DNA of 64,000 nt from the NCBI RefSeq assembly GCF_008312885.1, contig NZ_VSSO01000004.1:310001-374000 (forward strand). Reading direction: 5' to 3'. The notes under the pieces were generated by a model. That model had not been told where the DNA came from and made no database searches. It saw only the letters and a list, made by a program, of their open reading frames with translations. This document shows positions 55,056-63,070 of this stretch, one piece after another; the first letter of the stretch is position 1, and every line of letters starts with the position of its first letter. Source of the stretch: Lolliginicoccus suaedae (GTDB lineage Bacteria > Actinomycetota > Actinomycetes > Mycobacteriales > Mycobacteriaceae). The translations under genes were made by a program, and so were the position numbers.

Positions 55056-55084
55056 GGGGCGCGCCCAGTGCCTGGGCGCGCCCC
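55056..55084 (-). terminator. Hairpin between bacteriocin gene and immunity gene
   Basis: Perfect 13-bp stem GGGGCGCGCCCAG / CTGGGCGCGCCCC with a TGC loop and no T tract, between the stop of the precursor gene (55112) and the start of the membrane protein (55043). Likely an attenuator or mRNA-stabilising hairpin. Confidence 0.6.
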
Positions 55085-55111
55085 GTTGCCACAGTTCCTG
55101 GCCTTAGCAGC

Positions 55112-55402
55112 TCAGCAGAACTTGTAGTAGCCCTCCTGAAGCACTTCAGGATCCTGGACTTGAGATGCGTACGACGTATCGCCAGGCGCTACGCAGCCCG
55201 ACCAAATTTTGAAACCAGTCTCCGTATTAACCACGCTGCTACCATGATTGACATCCGGGTGCCAGTAATTGGACCACACACTAGATGTGCTGTAGCCGAC
55301 ATACCATTTTCCGCCATCGACGTACATGATGGCCGCATTTGCCGTACCTGCTGACGCAACAGCGATCAGCCCCGCCGTGATTGCCGCCTTCGCGAGTTTC
55401 AT
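55112..55402 (-). CDS. Lactococcin 972-family bacteriocin precursor
   Basis: 96 residues; AGGAGG lies 6 nt before the ATG at 55402. A Sec signal peptide (KLAKAAITAGLIAVASAGTANA, cleavage after ANA) releases a mature peptide of about 73 residues. The mature part has the family motif GGKWYVGYSTSSVWSNYW followed by HGSSVVN, and ends EGYYKFC. Lactococcin 972 of Lactococcus blocks septum formation by binding lipid II. Unlike that peptide (no Cys as I recall), this one has two Cys (WSGCVAPGD and the C-terminal residue), which may form a disulfide. The neighbouring permease and ATPase genes support the assignment. Confidence 0.85.
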   Translation of the reverse strand: MKLAKAAITAGLIAVASAGTANAAIMYVDGGKWYVGYSTSSVWSNYWHPDVNHGSSVVNTETGFKIWSGCVAPGDTSYASQVQDPEVLQEGYYKFC

Positions 55403-55783
55403 GGCTTCCTCCTGCATTCCGCTCGACCTTCGAGCAAGCTCAGCATTTCAGCCGACGACCAAGCTGGCAACGCGACTATCAGCAGGATCATCTGCCCGAA
55501 ATGGCATGTCAGCGCCACTTTCGAGCGCGCCTTCGGATGGCCACCAGCGATCGGCGCACGCTCCGGCCCCGAGGATGGCACCAAAGTGACAAATCGACGT
55601 GACTAGGATTACCGAGTAGCTTTTACCACGACAATGGTGTTTCATTTTCTGTCCATTGCAATTCACATGCAAGACATCTATGCGTGCTGAAACATGCATA
55701 GTGGCTCGAGCAGGTCCGGGAACAAGCTGTGTGCACTAATGCGACGCGATCAGATATTGGTTCCCAGTGCGCTCGGCTGGCCC

Positions 55784-55853
55784 GAATCTGCGAATGAAAG
55801 TCAACAGATGTCCGGTTTCAGGGCGCAATCTGTTGACTTTCGCTCGCAGATTC
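55784..55853. repeat. Long inverted repeat (26-bp arms)
   Basis: Arms 55784-55809 (GAATCTGCGAATGAAAGTCA...) and 55828-55853 match over 26 bp with two adjacent mismatches; the loop is 18 nt. No flanking gene ends next to it, so it is not a simple terminator. Confidence 0.75.
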
Positions 55854-56225
55854 TCGGCCGCGGTCGCCCACGCAACAGCCCCCGCGACCGTGCGCGCTCA
55901 CAAGGCGGGGGCGCGGTGCCAGCTGGACGTGCTGGCGGTCCCGGGGGCTGGGTTGCTGCTGTGGATTCGCTCGCCGCTCGCGCGACAGGGCGGTCCCTGG
56001 CGCGGCTGCTAGCGGGCAGCCACCTCACGTGTCCTATAGCCAATCAACTCTGGACCACCTCCTCTCTCGTGTACTTCCTTGTTTACTCCCGGCACTGGGG
56101 GGTCGGCAAGTGTTTTTTCGAGGGGCTGTGGGTCATGTCCAGCCCCCGCCCGCCGCCGCCCGATCGTTACGCCCCGCGTCACCGCCACTCACGAGTTAAC
56201 GGCGTGAGCTTTTTCGTTTCATCTG

Positions 56226-56250
56226 TTGACACATGATGGATCTATGTCAA
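56226..56250. promoter_or_regulatory. Dyad TTGACA-N13-TGTCAA upstream of alkB
   Basis: Perfect 6-bp inverted repeat 51 bp upstream of the alkB ATG; TTGACA could also be the -35 element. Candidate operator for the TetR protein encoded downstream. Confidence 0.45.
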
Positions 56251-56256
56251 ACTCAA

Positions 56257-56276
56257 GGTGTGATGTGCTGCACACC
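56257..56276. promoter_or_regulatory. CRP/GlxR-like dyad upstream of alkB
   Basis: GGTGTG-N8-CACACC, containing TGTGA-N6-GCACA, one mismatch from the CRP consensus. Catabolite-type control of alkane use would be sensible. Confidence 0.45.
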
Positions 56277-56300
56277 GCGGTGCGCACGGAGAGGATCACC

Positions 56301-57482
56301 ATGAGCGTCACCCATCCCACTCCCGCCGACCTGGGCATTACCTGGCGGGATCGCAAGCGCTACTTGTTCATCATCAGCGCGCTGCTGCCGCTGCTCATCT
56401 TTGTCGCCTGGGGCCTGGTCGAGCTGACCGGCTGGGAGGTCTTCTGGTTCATCGGCCCCATCGTGTTCCACGTCCTGATGCCGCTGGCCGACACCTGGGT
56501 GCGCAAGGATCCCGAGAATCCCCCGCCGGAGCTGGTGGGGTGGCTGGAGAACGATCGCTACTACCGGGCAATCATCTACATGCTGATCCCGCTGCAGTAC
56601 ACGGCGACGTTCCTGGCCGCATGGATCGTCACGCAGCAGGACATCTCCTGGGTGGGCTACCTCGGCCTGAGCTGGTCGGTGGGCTACCTCACCGCGCTGG
56701 CTATCAACGCTGCCCATGAGCTCGGCCACAAGAAGGAAACCGTCAACCGCTGGATCGCCCGGATCGCTCTGGCGCCGTGCTGCTACGGGCACTTCTACGT
56801 CGAGCACAACCGGGGACATCACGTTCGCGTCGCTACGCCCGAGGATCCCGCCTCGTCGCGGGTCGGGGAGTCCTTCTGGACGTTCCTGCCCCGCACAGCC
56901 ATCGGTGGCATTCGCTCCGCCTGGAACCTGGAGGCTACCCGGCTGCGCCGCCGTGGCGATCGGGTGCTGAGCGTGCACAACGACGTGCTCAACGCCTGGG
57001 CGATGAGCGTCGTGCTCTGGGGCGCCATGATCGCGCTGCTGGGGCCTGCCCTCATCCCGTTCATCGTGATCTCGGCAGGGGTGAGCATCCTGATATTCGA
57101 GTCGGTGAACTATCTCGAGCACTATGGCCTGCTGCGGCAGAAAACCGCGTCGGGCCGCTACGAGCGCTGCGCGCCGCGCCACAGCTGGAACTCGTGCGCC
57201 ATGCCGAGCAACCTGATGCTGCTGCAACTGCAGCGTCACTCGGACCACCACGCGAATCCCACCCGGGAGTACCAGGCACTGCAGCACATGGAGGACGCGC
57301 CACAGCTGCCAAGCGGCTACGGCACCGTCATGACGCTCGCGCTGTTCCCGCCGCTGTGGCGCCACGTCATGGACAAGCGCGTGTTCGATTTCTACGGCAA
57401 CGATCCGTCCCTGATGAACATCCATCCGCCGAAGCGGGAGAAGGTCCTCGCGCGCATCGCGAAGCACAAGGCGCACGCCTGA
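56301..57482 (+). CDS. alkB: Alkane 1-monooxygenase AlkB
   Basis: 393 residues from the ATG at 56301, preceded by GGAGAGGATCACC. Integral membrane diiron hydroxylase with about six helices and the His boxes AAHELGHKKE, EHNRGHHVRVATPEDPASSR and LQRHSDHHANP, plus NYLEHYGLLR. It hydroxylates the terminal carbon of n-alkanes. No rubredoxin domain or rubredoxin gene follows, although these often adjoin alkB in actinobacteria, so electrons must come from a partner elsewhere. A TetR gene follows at 57576. Confidence 0.93.
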   Translation: MSVTHPTPADLGITWRDRKRYLFIISALLPLLIFVAWGLVELTGWEVFWFIGPIVFHVLMPLADTWVRKDPENPPPELVGWLENDRYYRAIIYMLIPLQYTATFLAAWIVTQQDISWVGYLGLSWSVGYLTALAINAAHELGHKKETVNRWIARIALAPCCYGHFYVEHNRGHHVRVATPEDPASSRVGESFWTFLPRTAIGGIRSAWNLEATRLRRRGDRVLSVHNDVLNAWAMSVVLWGAMIALLGPALIPFIVISAGVSILIFESVNYLEHYGLLRQKTASGRYERCAPRHSWNSCAMPSNLMLLQLQRHSDHHANPTREYQALQHMEDAPQLPSGYGTVMTLALFPPLWRHVMDKRVFDFYGNDPSLMNIHPPKREKVLARIAKHKAHA

Positions 57483-57575
57483 CCACTGGCACGAGCACCA
57501 CTAGCGGCGCCTGCACCACCTCTGGAGCGGGCACCGCCGCCGTTGAACGCCCCGCCACCCGTGTAGAACAGAGGG

Positions 57576-58202
57576 GTGCCGAACACGTCCGATGATGCGC
57601 CCCGCCCCTACCCGGAGCAGGCGCGCGAGCTCCTGGTCGATGTAGTGCTCGATTCCGCTGATCGGCTGATCCGCGCCGGTGGCTGGGCACGAACCCGCAT
57701 GGAGGCAATCGCGCAGGCCTCGGGCGTGAGCAAGCCGACGCTGTACCGGGTGTTCGGCACCCGCGAGCAGCTCGCGAGCGCCTACCTGGACCGGGAGGTC
57801 GATCGGCTCACCGGCGTCATCCGCGGGGCGCTCCCCGGTCCCGCCCACCGCACGGATGATCCCGTGGGCACCGTTCGCGGGATGCTGGTGCTGGTGCTCG
57901 AGGCGCTGTCGGACAATCCGATCGTCAAGGCGATCCTGACCGAGGATTCCTCGGCCGCGAGCCTGCTTCCGTTGCTGACCGTCCACGGGGACCGGTTGCT
58001 CGAGCGAGCCGCCGCGCGCATGGTGGAGCTCTCCTCGGAGTGGCTACCCGAGATCGCGGAGCCCGACCGGCGCGTGCTCGCCGATACGATCATCCGCCTG
58101 CTGCTCAGCTACAGCGTGCTGCCGGGGCGCAGCATCGAGGACACTGCCGACACCATCATTGCCCTGGTGCGCCCGTTCCTCGAGCAGGCCCTAGCCAGCT
58201 AG
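57576..58202 (+). CDS. TetR-family transcriptional regulator
   Basis: 208 residues from a GTG. The HTH (TRMEAIAQASGVSKPTLYRV, FGTREQLASAYLDREVDR) is followed by a helical ligand domain. Downstream of alkB in the same direction, the position of the alkane-sensing TetR repressors in related genera; control of alkB is inferred. Its stop codon overlaps the stop of the convergent cydC by 4 bp at CTAG. Confidence 0.88.
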   Translation: MPNTSDDAPRPYPEQARELLVDVVLDSADRLIRAGGWARTRMEAIAQASGVSKPTLYRVFGTREQLASAYLDREVDRLTGVIRGALPGPAHRTDDPVGTVRGMLVLVLEALSDNPIVKAILTEDSSAASLLPLLTVHGDRLLERAAARMVELSSEWLPEIAEPDRRVLADTIIRLLLSYSVLPGRSIEDTADTIIALVRPFLEQALAS

Positions 58203-59866
58203 CCCAGCCGCACCCACTGATCCGGCTCGACGGTCGGCGCGAGGTGGCTGGCAACGATGACGGTGCGTCGCGCATCGATCAACCCACTGCCACGGTCGAG
58301 CAGCGCATCGAGCAGTCGGACGGCGCTTACGGCGTCGAGGTGCTCGGTGGGCTCGTCGAGCAGCAGGATCGGTGCGGGCGAGAGCACGGCGCGGGCGAGA
58401 ATGAGCCGCCTGCGCTGCCCGCCGGAGAGTGCTTCCTCCCCGCCTTCGAGGATGGTGCCGAGGCCGTCGGGGAGGGTGGCGAGCCACTCTCCGAGCCCGA
58501 CTGCTTCGCAGGCCGCGAGGAGGTCCGCATCGGTGGCGTCGCCGCGGGCGAGGAGGAGGTTGTCGCGCACGGTGGTGGCGAAGATGTGCGCGTCCTCGGC
58601 GAGGAACAATGCGCCGTCGCGCACGTCAGCACCAGGCGTCTCCACGGTGCCAGAGACGGGTGGGATGAGCCCGGCGAGGGTGAGCAGGAGGGTGGTCTTG
58701 CCGGTGCCACTCGGCCCGGTGACGAGGATCCGGCTACCGGTGGGCCAGGTGGCGTCGAGGGGCGGGGCGAGCGAGGTGGACCAGCCGTGCTGGAGGCCAC
58801 GCAGCTCAAGGCCGCCATCCACCACACCCGAGACAGCCGCGCCACGGGAAACTGCCGGGGCGCTCGAGAAAGCCTCGCCCGTTCCGGCATCGTCGAGCAG
58901 TCCGAGCAGCCGGTGGGAGGCGTTGCGGGCACGCAGGGCATGGATCGCGGCGTCGGGCAGGGCGCTGGTGGCCTCGAACGCGGCGAGCGGCAGCAGCACG
59001 AGGATGCCGAGCGAGGTCAGGGCAATCTCACCGTTGCCGTAGAGCTCGAGGCCGATGAGCAGCGAGCCGATGACGCTCGCGGCGATAGCGAGCGGTGTCG
59101 CGGCGCTGGCAAGTGCGGTGGTGGTGGCGCTGCGGTCGATGCTCGCGTCGGTGCGGCGCAACGCGTCGGCGGCGCGGTCGAGGGCGGGCCGGAGCTGCCC
59201 GGTGACGCGCAGCTCGGCGGCGTGGTCGAGGACGGTCATGGTGGCGTCGCGGTGCTCGCCGCGATGGGTGTCGGCGGCATGCTCGCGGATGGTGGCGGCG
59301 CGCGCGGCGAGGGCGGGGGCCACTGCTCCGGAGAGGAGCAGCGCGAGGGCGAGGATGGCGGCGGCGAGCGGCGAGATGAGGGCGAGCCCGCCGACGGCGA
59401 TGAGCGCGAGGAGCAGTGCCACGGCGACGGGAATGAGGACGCGGACGACGGTCTCGCCCAGGGTGTCGATGTCCTCGCCGGTGCGGGCGAGGAGTTGTCC
59501 GCGGCGGGCGGCGAGGGCGGCGCGGGGGTTGCCGGTGGCGAGGCGCCGGTAGAGGGTGGTGCGGGCGGCGACGGTGCCGTGCAGGGCGATGTCGTGGGTG
59601 GCGAGGCGGTCGAGGTAGCGGAAGACGCCGCGGCTGATGCCTAGGGCGCGGACGGCGACGACGGCAACAGTGAGGTCGAGGACCGGCGGCATCGCGAACG
59701 CCCGCATGATGAGCCAGGCGGAGACGGCGGCGAGGGCGAGGGCGGAGCCAAGGGTGATGGTGGCGGCGAGGATCGCGAGGAGGGTGCGGTCTCGGGGGAT
59801 ATCGAGGAGCGCGAGGCCGCGGCGGAGGTCGTACCAGGTGGGTCGCTCGCGTGACGCTGGATACAT
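58199..59866 (-). CDS. cydC: Heterodimeric ABC transporter subunit CydC
   Basis: 555 residues starting MYPASRERPTWYDLRRGLAL. Six-helix membrane domain with AVSAWLIMRAFAMPPVLDLT and GISRGVFRYLDRLATHDIAL (typical CydC), then an ATPase with Walker A GPSGTGKTT, signature LSGGQRRRLILARA and Walker B ILLLDEPTEHLDA. With CydD it exports cysteine/glutathione-type thiols or otherwise supports heme insertion into cytochrome bd. Here it is separated from cydD by a transporter gene. Confidence 0.92.
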   Translation of the reverse strand: MYPASRERPTWYDLRRGLALLDIPRDRTLLAILAATITLGSALALAAVSAWLIMRAFAMPPVLDLTVAVVAVRALGISRGVFRYLDRLATHDIALHGTVAARTTLYRRLATGNPRAALAARRGQLLARTGEDIDTLGETVVRVLIPVAVALLLALIAVGGLALISPLAAAILALALLLSGAVAPALAARAATIREHAADTHRGEHRDATMTVLDHAAELRVTGQLRPALDRAADALRRTDASIDRSATTTALASAATPLAIAASVIGSLLIGLELYGNGEIALTSLGILVLLPLAAFEATSALPDAAIHALRARNASHRLLGLLDDAGTGEAFSSAPAVSRGAAVSGVVDGGLELRGLQHGWSTSLAPPLDATWPTGSRILVTGPSGTGKTTLLLTLAGLIPPVSGTVETPGADVRDGALFLAEDAHIFATTVRDNLLLARGDATDADLLAACEAVGLGEWLATLPDGLGTILEGGEEALSGGQRRRLILARAVLSPAPILLLDEPTEHLDAVSAVRLLDALLDRGSGLIDARRTVIVASHLAPTVEPDQWVRLG

Positions 59867-59917
59867 AGGTGTCCTATTTTTCCCGGCCGCAACATTCGCG
59901 TGCCATCGTTTCCCTCC

Positions 59918-61393
59918 ATGACCACTTACGCGACGCCCGGCACCGGCGATCCCGCTGCCGGCTCCACCTCGTTCCTCGGGCATCCCCGGGGCCTGGCCAC
60001 GGTGTTCACCATCGAGCTGTGGGAACGCTTCTCCTTCTACGGCATGCAGGCCATCCTGCTGTACTACTTGTACTACAGCGTCGCCGACGGCGGGCTGGCC
60101 ATCAGTTTCGCCGCCGCCACGTCCATCGTCGGTGCCTACGGCGGTTTCGTGTACCTGTCGACGATCCTCGGCGCGTGGGTCGCGGACCGCATCCTCGGTG
60201 CCGAGCGCACCCTGTTCCTCAGCGCCCTGCTCATCATGGCCGGGCACATCTCCCTGGCGGTGCTGCCGGGCCTCGTGGGCCTCGCGGTCGGCCTGGTGCT
60301 CGTGGCGGTGGGCAGCGGCGGGCTCAAGGCCAACGCATCGGTGATCGTGGGCGAGCTGTACGCGCGCACCGATCCGCGCCGCGATGCTGGTTTCTCGATC
60401 TTCTACCTGGGCGTGAACCTCGGCGCGCTGGTCGGTCCGCTGCTCACCGGGCTGACCCAGTCCGCGTGGGGCTTTCATGCGGGCTTCTCCGTCGCGGCGT
60501 TCGGCATGGCCATCGGCCTGGCCGTGTACTGGCGCACGCGCGATTGGCTGCCGGTGAGCGCGGCAACGGTGTGCGATCCCGCCCCCGCAGGAAGCGCGCC
60601 GCGCATCGTGGCCGCGCTGCTCGGCGCGGTAGCGCTGGTGGCGCTCGCGGGATTCACAGGCATCCTCACGCTGGAGAACCTCTCCACCGCGGTCGTGACG
60701 GTCGTGGCAGTCGCGGCGGTCGCGTACTTCGTGGTGATCCTGCGCAGCCCGAAGGTCACCGGCGAGGAGCGCAGCCGGGTGCGCGCGTTCATCCCGTTGT
60801 TCCTCGCCAACGTGGCGTTCTGGGCGTTGTTCCAGCAGCAGTTCACGGTGGTCGCGACGTTCGCGGACAAGCGGCTGGACCGCGAGGTGCTGGGGTGGAC
60901 GTTCCCGGCGGCGTGGGTGCAGTCGATCAATCCGGTGTTCATCGTGCTGCTCGCCGGCGTGTTCGCGTATGCGTGGACGCGGCTGGGCGAGCGGGGCCCG
61001 TCCTCGCCGTGGAAGCTCGGCGCGGGCACGGTGCTGATGGGCGTGGCGTTCCTGCTGTTCCTGCCGCTCGCCGGGGGCGGGCCGGGCAGCGCGCCGTTGC
61101 TGGCGCTGATCGGCATCCTGCTGGTGTTCACCATCGCGGAGCTGCTCCTCTCCCCCGTCGGGCTGTCGTTGACCACTCGTCTGGCGCCGTCGCGGTTCCG
61201 GTCGCAGATGATGGCGCTGTACTTCCTGTCGGTGGCGATGGGCTCCGCGCTGGCGGGCACGCTGGCCCGGTTCTACGACCCCGCGCGCGAGGCCCCCTAC
61301 TTCCTGTCACTGGGCCTGGTATCGATCGTGGTGGGACTGGTGACGCTGGCGCTTGTGCCGTGGATCCGTCGCGCGTCGGTGGGCGTGCTCTGA
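59918..61393 (+). CDS. POT-family proton-dependent oligopeptide transporter
   Basis: 491 residues from the ATG at 59918 (a GTG at 59900 is in frame). About 14 hydrophobic helices. ELWERFSFYGMQAILLYYLY is the PTR2 signature (ExxERFxYY-like), and GSGGLKANASVIVGELY and SIFYLGVNLGALVGPLL follow. It imports di- and tripeptides with protons. It lies between cydC and cydD on the opposite strand; 51 bp separates it from cydC, and its last 97 bp overlap cydD. Confidence 0.9.
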   Translation: MTTYATPGTGDPAAGSTSFLGHPRGLATVFTIELWERFSFYGMQAILLYYLYYSVADGGLAISFAAATSIVGAYGGFVYLSTILGAWVADRILGAERTLFLSALLIMAGHISLAVLPGLVGLAVGLVLVAVGSGGLKANASVIVGELYARTDPRRDAGFSIFYLGVNLGALVGPLLTGLTQSAWGFHAGFSVAAFGMAIGLAVYWRTRDWLPVSAATVCDPAPAGSAPRIVAALLGAVALVALAGFTGILTLENLSTAVVTVVAVAAVAYFVVILRSPKVTGEERSRVRAFIPLFLANVAFWALFQQQFTVVATFADKRLDREVLGWTFPAAWVQSINPVFIVLLAGVFAYAWTRLGERGPSSPWKLGAGTVLMGVAFLLFLPLAGGGPGSAPLLALIGILLVFTIAELLLSPVGLSLTTRLAPSRFRSQMMALYFLSVAMGSALAGTLARFYDPAREAPYFLSLGLVSIVVGLVTLALVPWIRRASVGVL

Positions 61394-63060
61394 GGAGTAG
61401 CTCCTGCCGGGCAATCGCCGGTTGATGCGCGCACCTCGATGACGCGGTCGGCGGCGGCGAGCACGCTGGGATCGTGGGCGATGAGGACGACCGTCGCTCC
61501 TCCCTGGTGAGCGCGCCGCCGCACCGCATCGAGCACCCGGCGCGCGGCGCGCGCGTCGAGGTGGGCGGTGGGCTCGTCGAGCAGCAGCACCGTGGCCTGC
61601 CGCGCGAGCGCCCGGGCGAGGGCGAGCCGCTGGCGCTGCCCCACCGACAGGCCCGTGCCACCGCTGCCCAGCAGGGTGTCGATACCGTTGGGTAGCTCGG
61701 CGAGCACGTCGGCGAATCCTGCTTCCTCGATGCCACGCGCGAGCGCCTCGGGCGGCAGCGGGCCAGCGAGCTCGAGGTTGTCGCGGACGGTCCCGGGAAC
61801 GAGCACGGGGCGCTGCGGCACCCATGCAACGTTGCTCCACCACTGGTCGAGGCCGAGGCGGGAGACAGCAATACCGTTGATCGCCACTGTTCCCTCGTCG
61901 GGGCTGGCGAGCCCGAGGACGGCGTGCAGCGCCGTCGACTTGCCGGATCCGTTCGGCCCTGCCAGCACCGTCACCGCACCGGGCTGGAACACTGCATCGA
62001 GGTTCGCTGGGGCATGGCCATCCCGTGCTCGCATCGACAGCCCGCGCGCGGTGATGGTGAACGGCGCCGCGACCACCTCGTGCGCCTCCCGGCCAGCGTG
62101 ATGCTCACGGTCAAGGATGGCGAGGGCGCGCTGGGCGGCCTCGGCCCCGTCCTCGGCGGCATGGAACTGGCTGCCCACCATCCGTAGCGGCAGGTATGCC
62201 TCGGCGGCGAGGATCAGCGCGACGAGCGCATCGTCGAGCTCCATGTTCCCGAAGACGAGCCGGAGCCCGACGCTGACGGCGACGAGTGCGACGCACAACG
62301 TGGCGAGCGCCTCGAGCACCATCGAGGAGAGGAACGCGATCCGCAGCGATCCCATCGTCGCGGTGCGATGATTCTCGCCGAGCTCCTGCACTAGCTCGGC
62401 CTGCCCGGCCTCGCGGCGGTGGGCGCGCAGCGTTGGCAGGCCCGCGATCAGATCAAGCAGCTGTGCTTGCAGCGCGGTCATCGCGCGCAGCTTGTTGCGG
62501 GCGCGGTTCCTGGTGAGCAGCCCGATGAGGATCATGAACAGCGGCACCAGCGGCAGGGTCACCGCGATGATGATGGCCGCGGTGAGGTCATGCAGCGCAA
62601 TGGTGACGAGCACCGCCGGGGGCACCAGCACCGCGAGCACCAGCGTGGGCAGGTAGCCCGAGAGGTACGGAATCAGCCCGTCGAGGCCACGGGTGACCAG
62701 CAGCGCGGCCTCGTCGCGCGTTTCCGCGCGCCGCCGCGGCGGGAGTTCCGCGACGGCGTCGAGCACATCGGACTTGAGGCCGGAGACCACTGCGGCGGCG
62801 CTGCGCTGCGCGTGGCGGGCCTGTGCCCAGGCTGCCGCGGCCCGGATCGCGGCGATCACGGCGAGCGCGATGAGCTCGGTGGTCCAGGGATCGAGGGCGC
62901 GCAGCCCGGGATCGTGGGCGGCCCCGGCGAGGATGCGGGCGAGCAGGATCGCGGTGGCCAGGATCGTCGCGGTGGTGATCGCACCGGTGATCACGGTGAG
63001 CACCAGGTAGGGGCGCACCGGCCGGGAGAGCCGCCACAGGCGCGGATCGAAGGGCTTCAC
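61297..63060 (-). CDS. cydD: Heterodimeric ABC transporter subunit CydD
   Basis: 587 residues. Membrane domain with AVVSGLKSDVLDAVAELPPR, LIPYLSGYLPTLVLAVLVPP and IRIAFLSSMVLEALATLCVA elements (the last read as LRIAFLSSMVLEAL), ATPase with Walker A GPNGSGKST, signature LSVGQRQRLALARA and Walker B VLLLDEPTAHLDA. A polar tail of about 35 residues beyond the ATPase overlaps the POT gene. It starts 10 bp after the cydB stop, one transcript. Confidence 0.92.
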   Translation of the reverse strand: MKPFDPRLWRLSRPVRPYLVLTVITGAITTATILATAILLARILAGAAHDPGLRALDPWTTELIALAVIAAIRAAAAWAQARHAQRSAAAVVSGLKSDVLDAVAELPPRRRAETRDEAALLVTRGLDGLIPYLSGYLPTLVLAVLVPPAVLVTIALHDLTAAIIIAVTLPLVPLFMILIGLLTRNRARNKLRAMTALQAQLLDLIAGLPTLRAHRREAGQAELVQELGENHRTATMGSLRIAFLSSMVLEALATLCVALVAVSVGLRLVFGNMELDDALVALILAAEAYLPLRMVGSQFHAAEDGAEAAQRALAILDREHHAGREAHEVVAAPFTITARGLSMRARDGHAPANLDAVFQPGAVTVLAGPNGSGKSTALHAVLGLASPDEGTVAINGIAVSRLGLDQWWSNVAWVPQRPVLVPGTVRDNLELAGPLPPEALARGIEEAGFADVLAELPNGIDTLLGSGGTGLSVGQRQRLALARALARQATVLLLDEPTAHLDARAARRVLDAVRRRAHQGGATVVLIAHDPSVLAAADRVIEVRASTGDCPAGATPQSTPTDARRIHGTSASVTSPTTIDTRPSDRK

Positions 63061-63070
63061 CGCGGCCCGC

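Larger units (their letters stand above)
55403..56300. other. About 0.9-kb noncoding region upstream of bacteriocin and alkB
   Basis: Composition drops to lower GC in places (for example 55600-55760). Open frames here have no codon bias typical of the host. It holds the divergent promoters of the bacteriocin operon and alkB, a 26-bp hairpin (55784-55853), and two dyads before alkB (56226-56250 and 56257-56276). Confidence 0.5.

Noticed and set aside
55694-56236. Possible 180-residue gene in the noncoding stretch
   Set aside because: No ribosome site, no domain, crosses the 26-bp inverted repeat and lacks host codon bias.
56253-57476. Minus-strand frame of 407 codons
   Set aside because: Antisense to alkB, whose His boxes are intact.
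58040-59644. Plus-strand frame of 534 codons
   Set aside because: Antisense to cydC; Gly/Glu-rich shadow.
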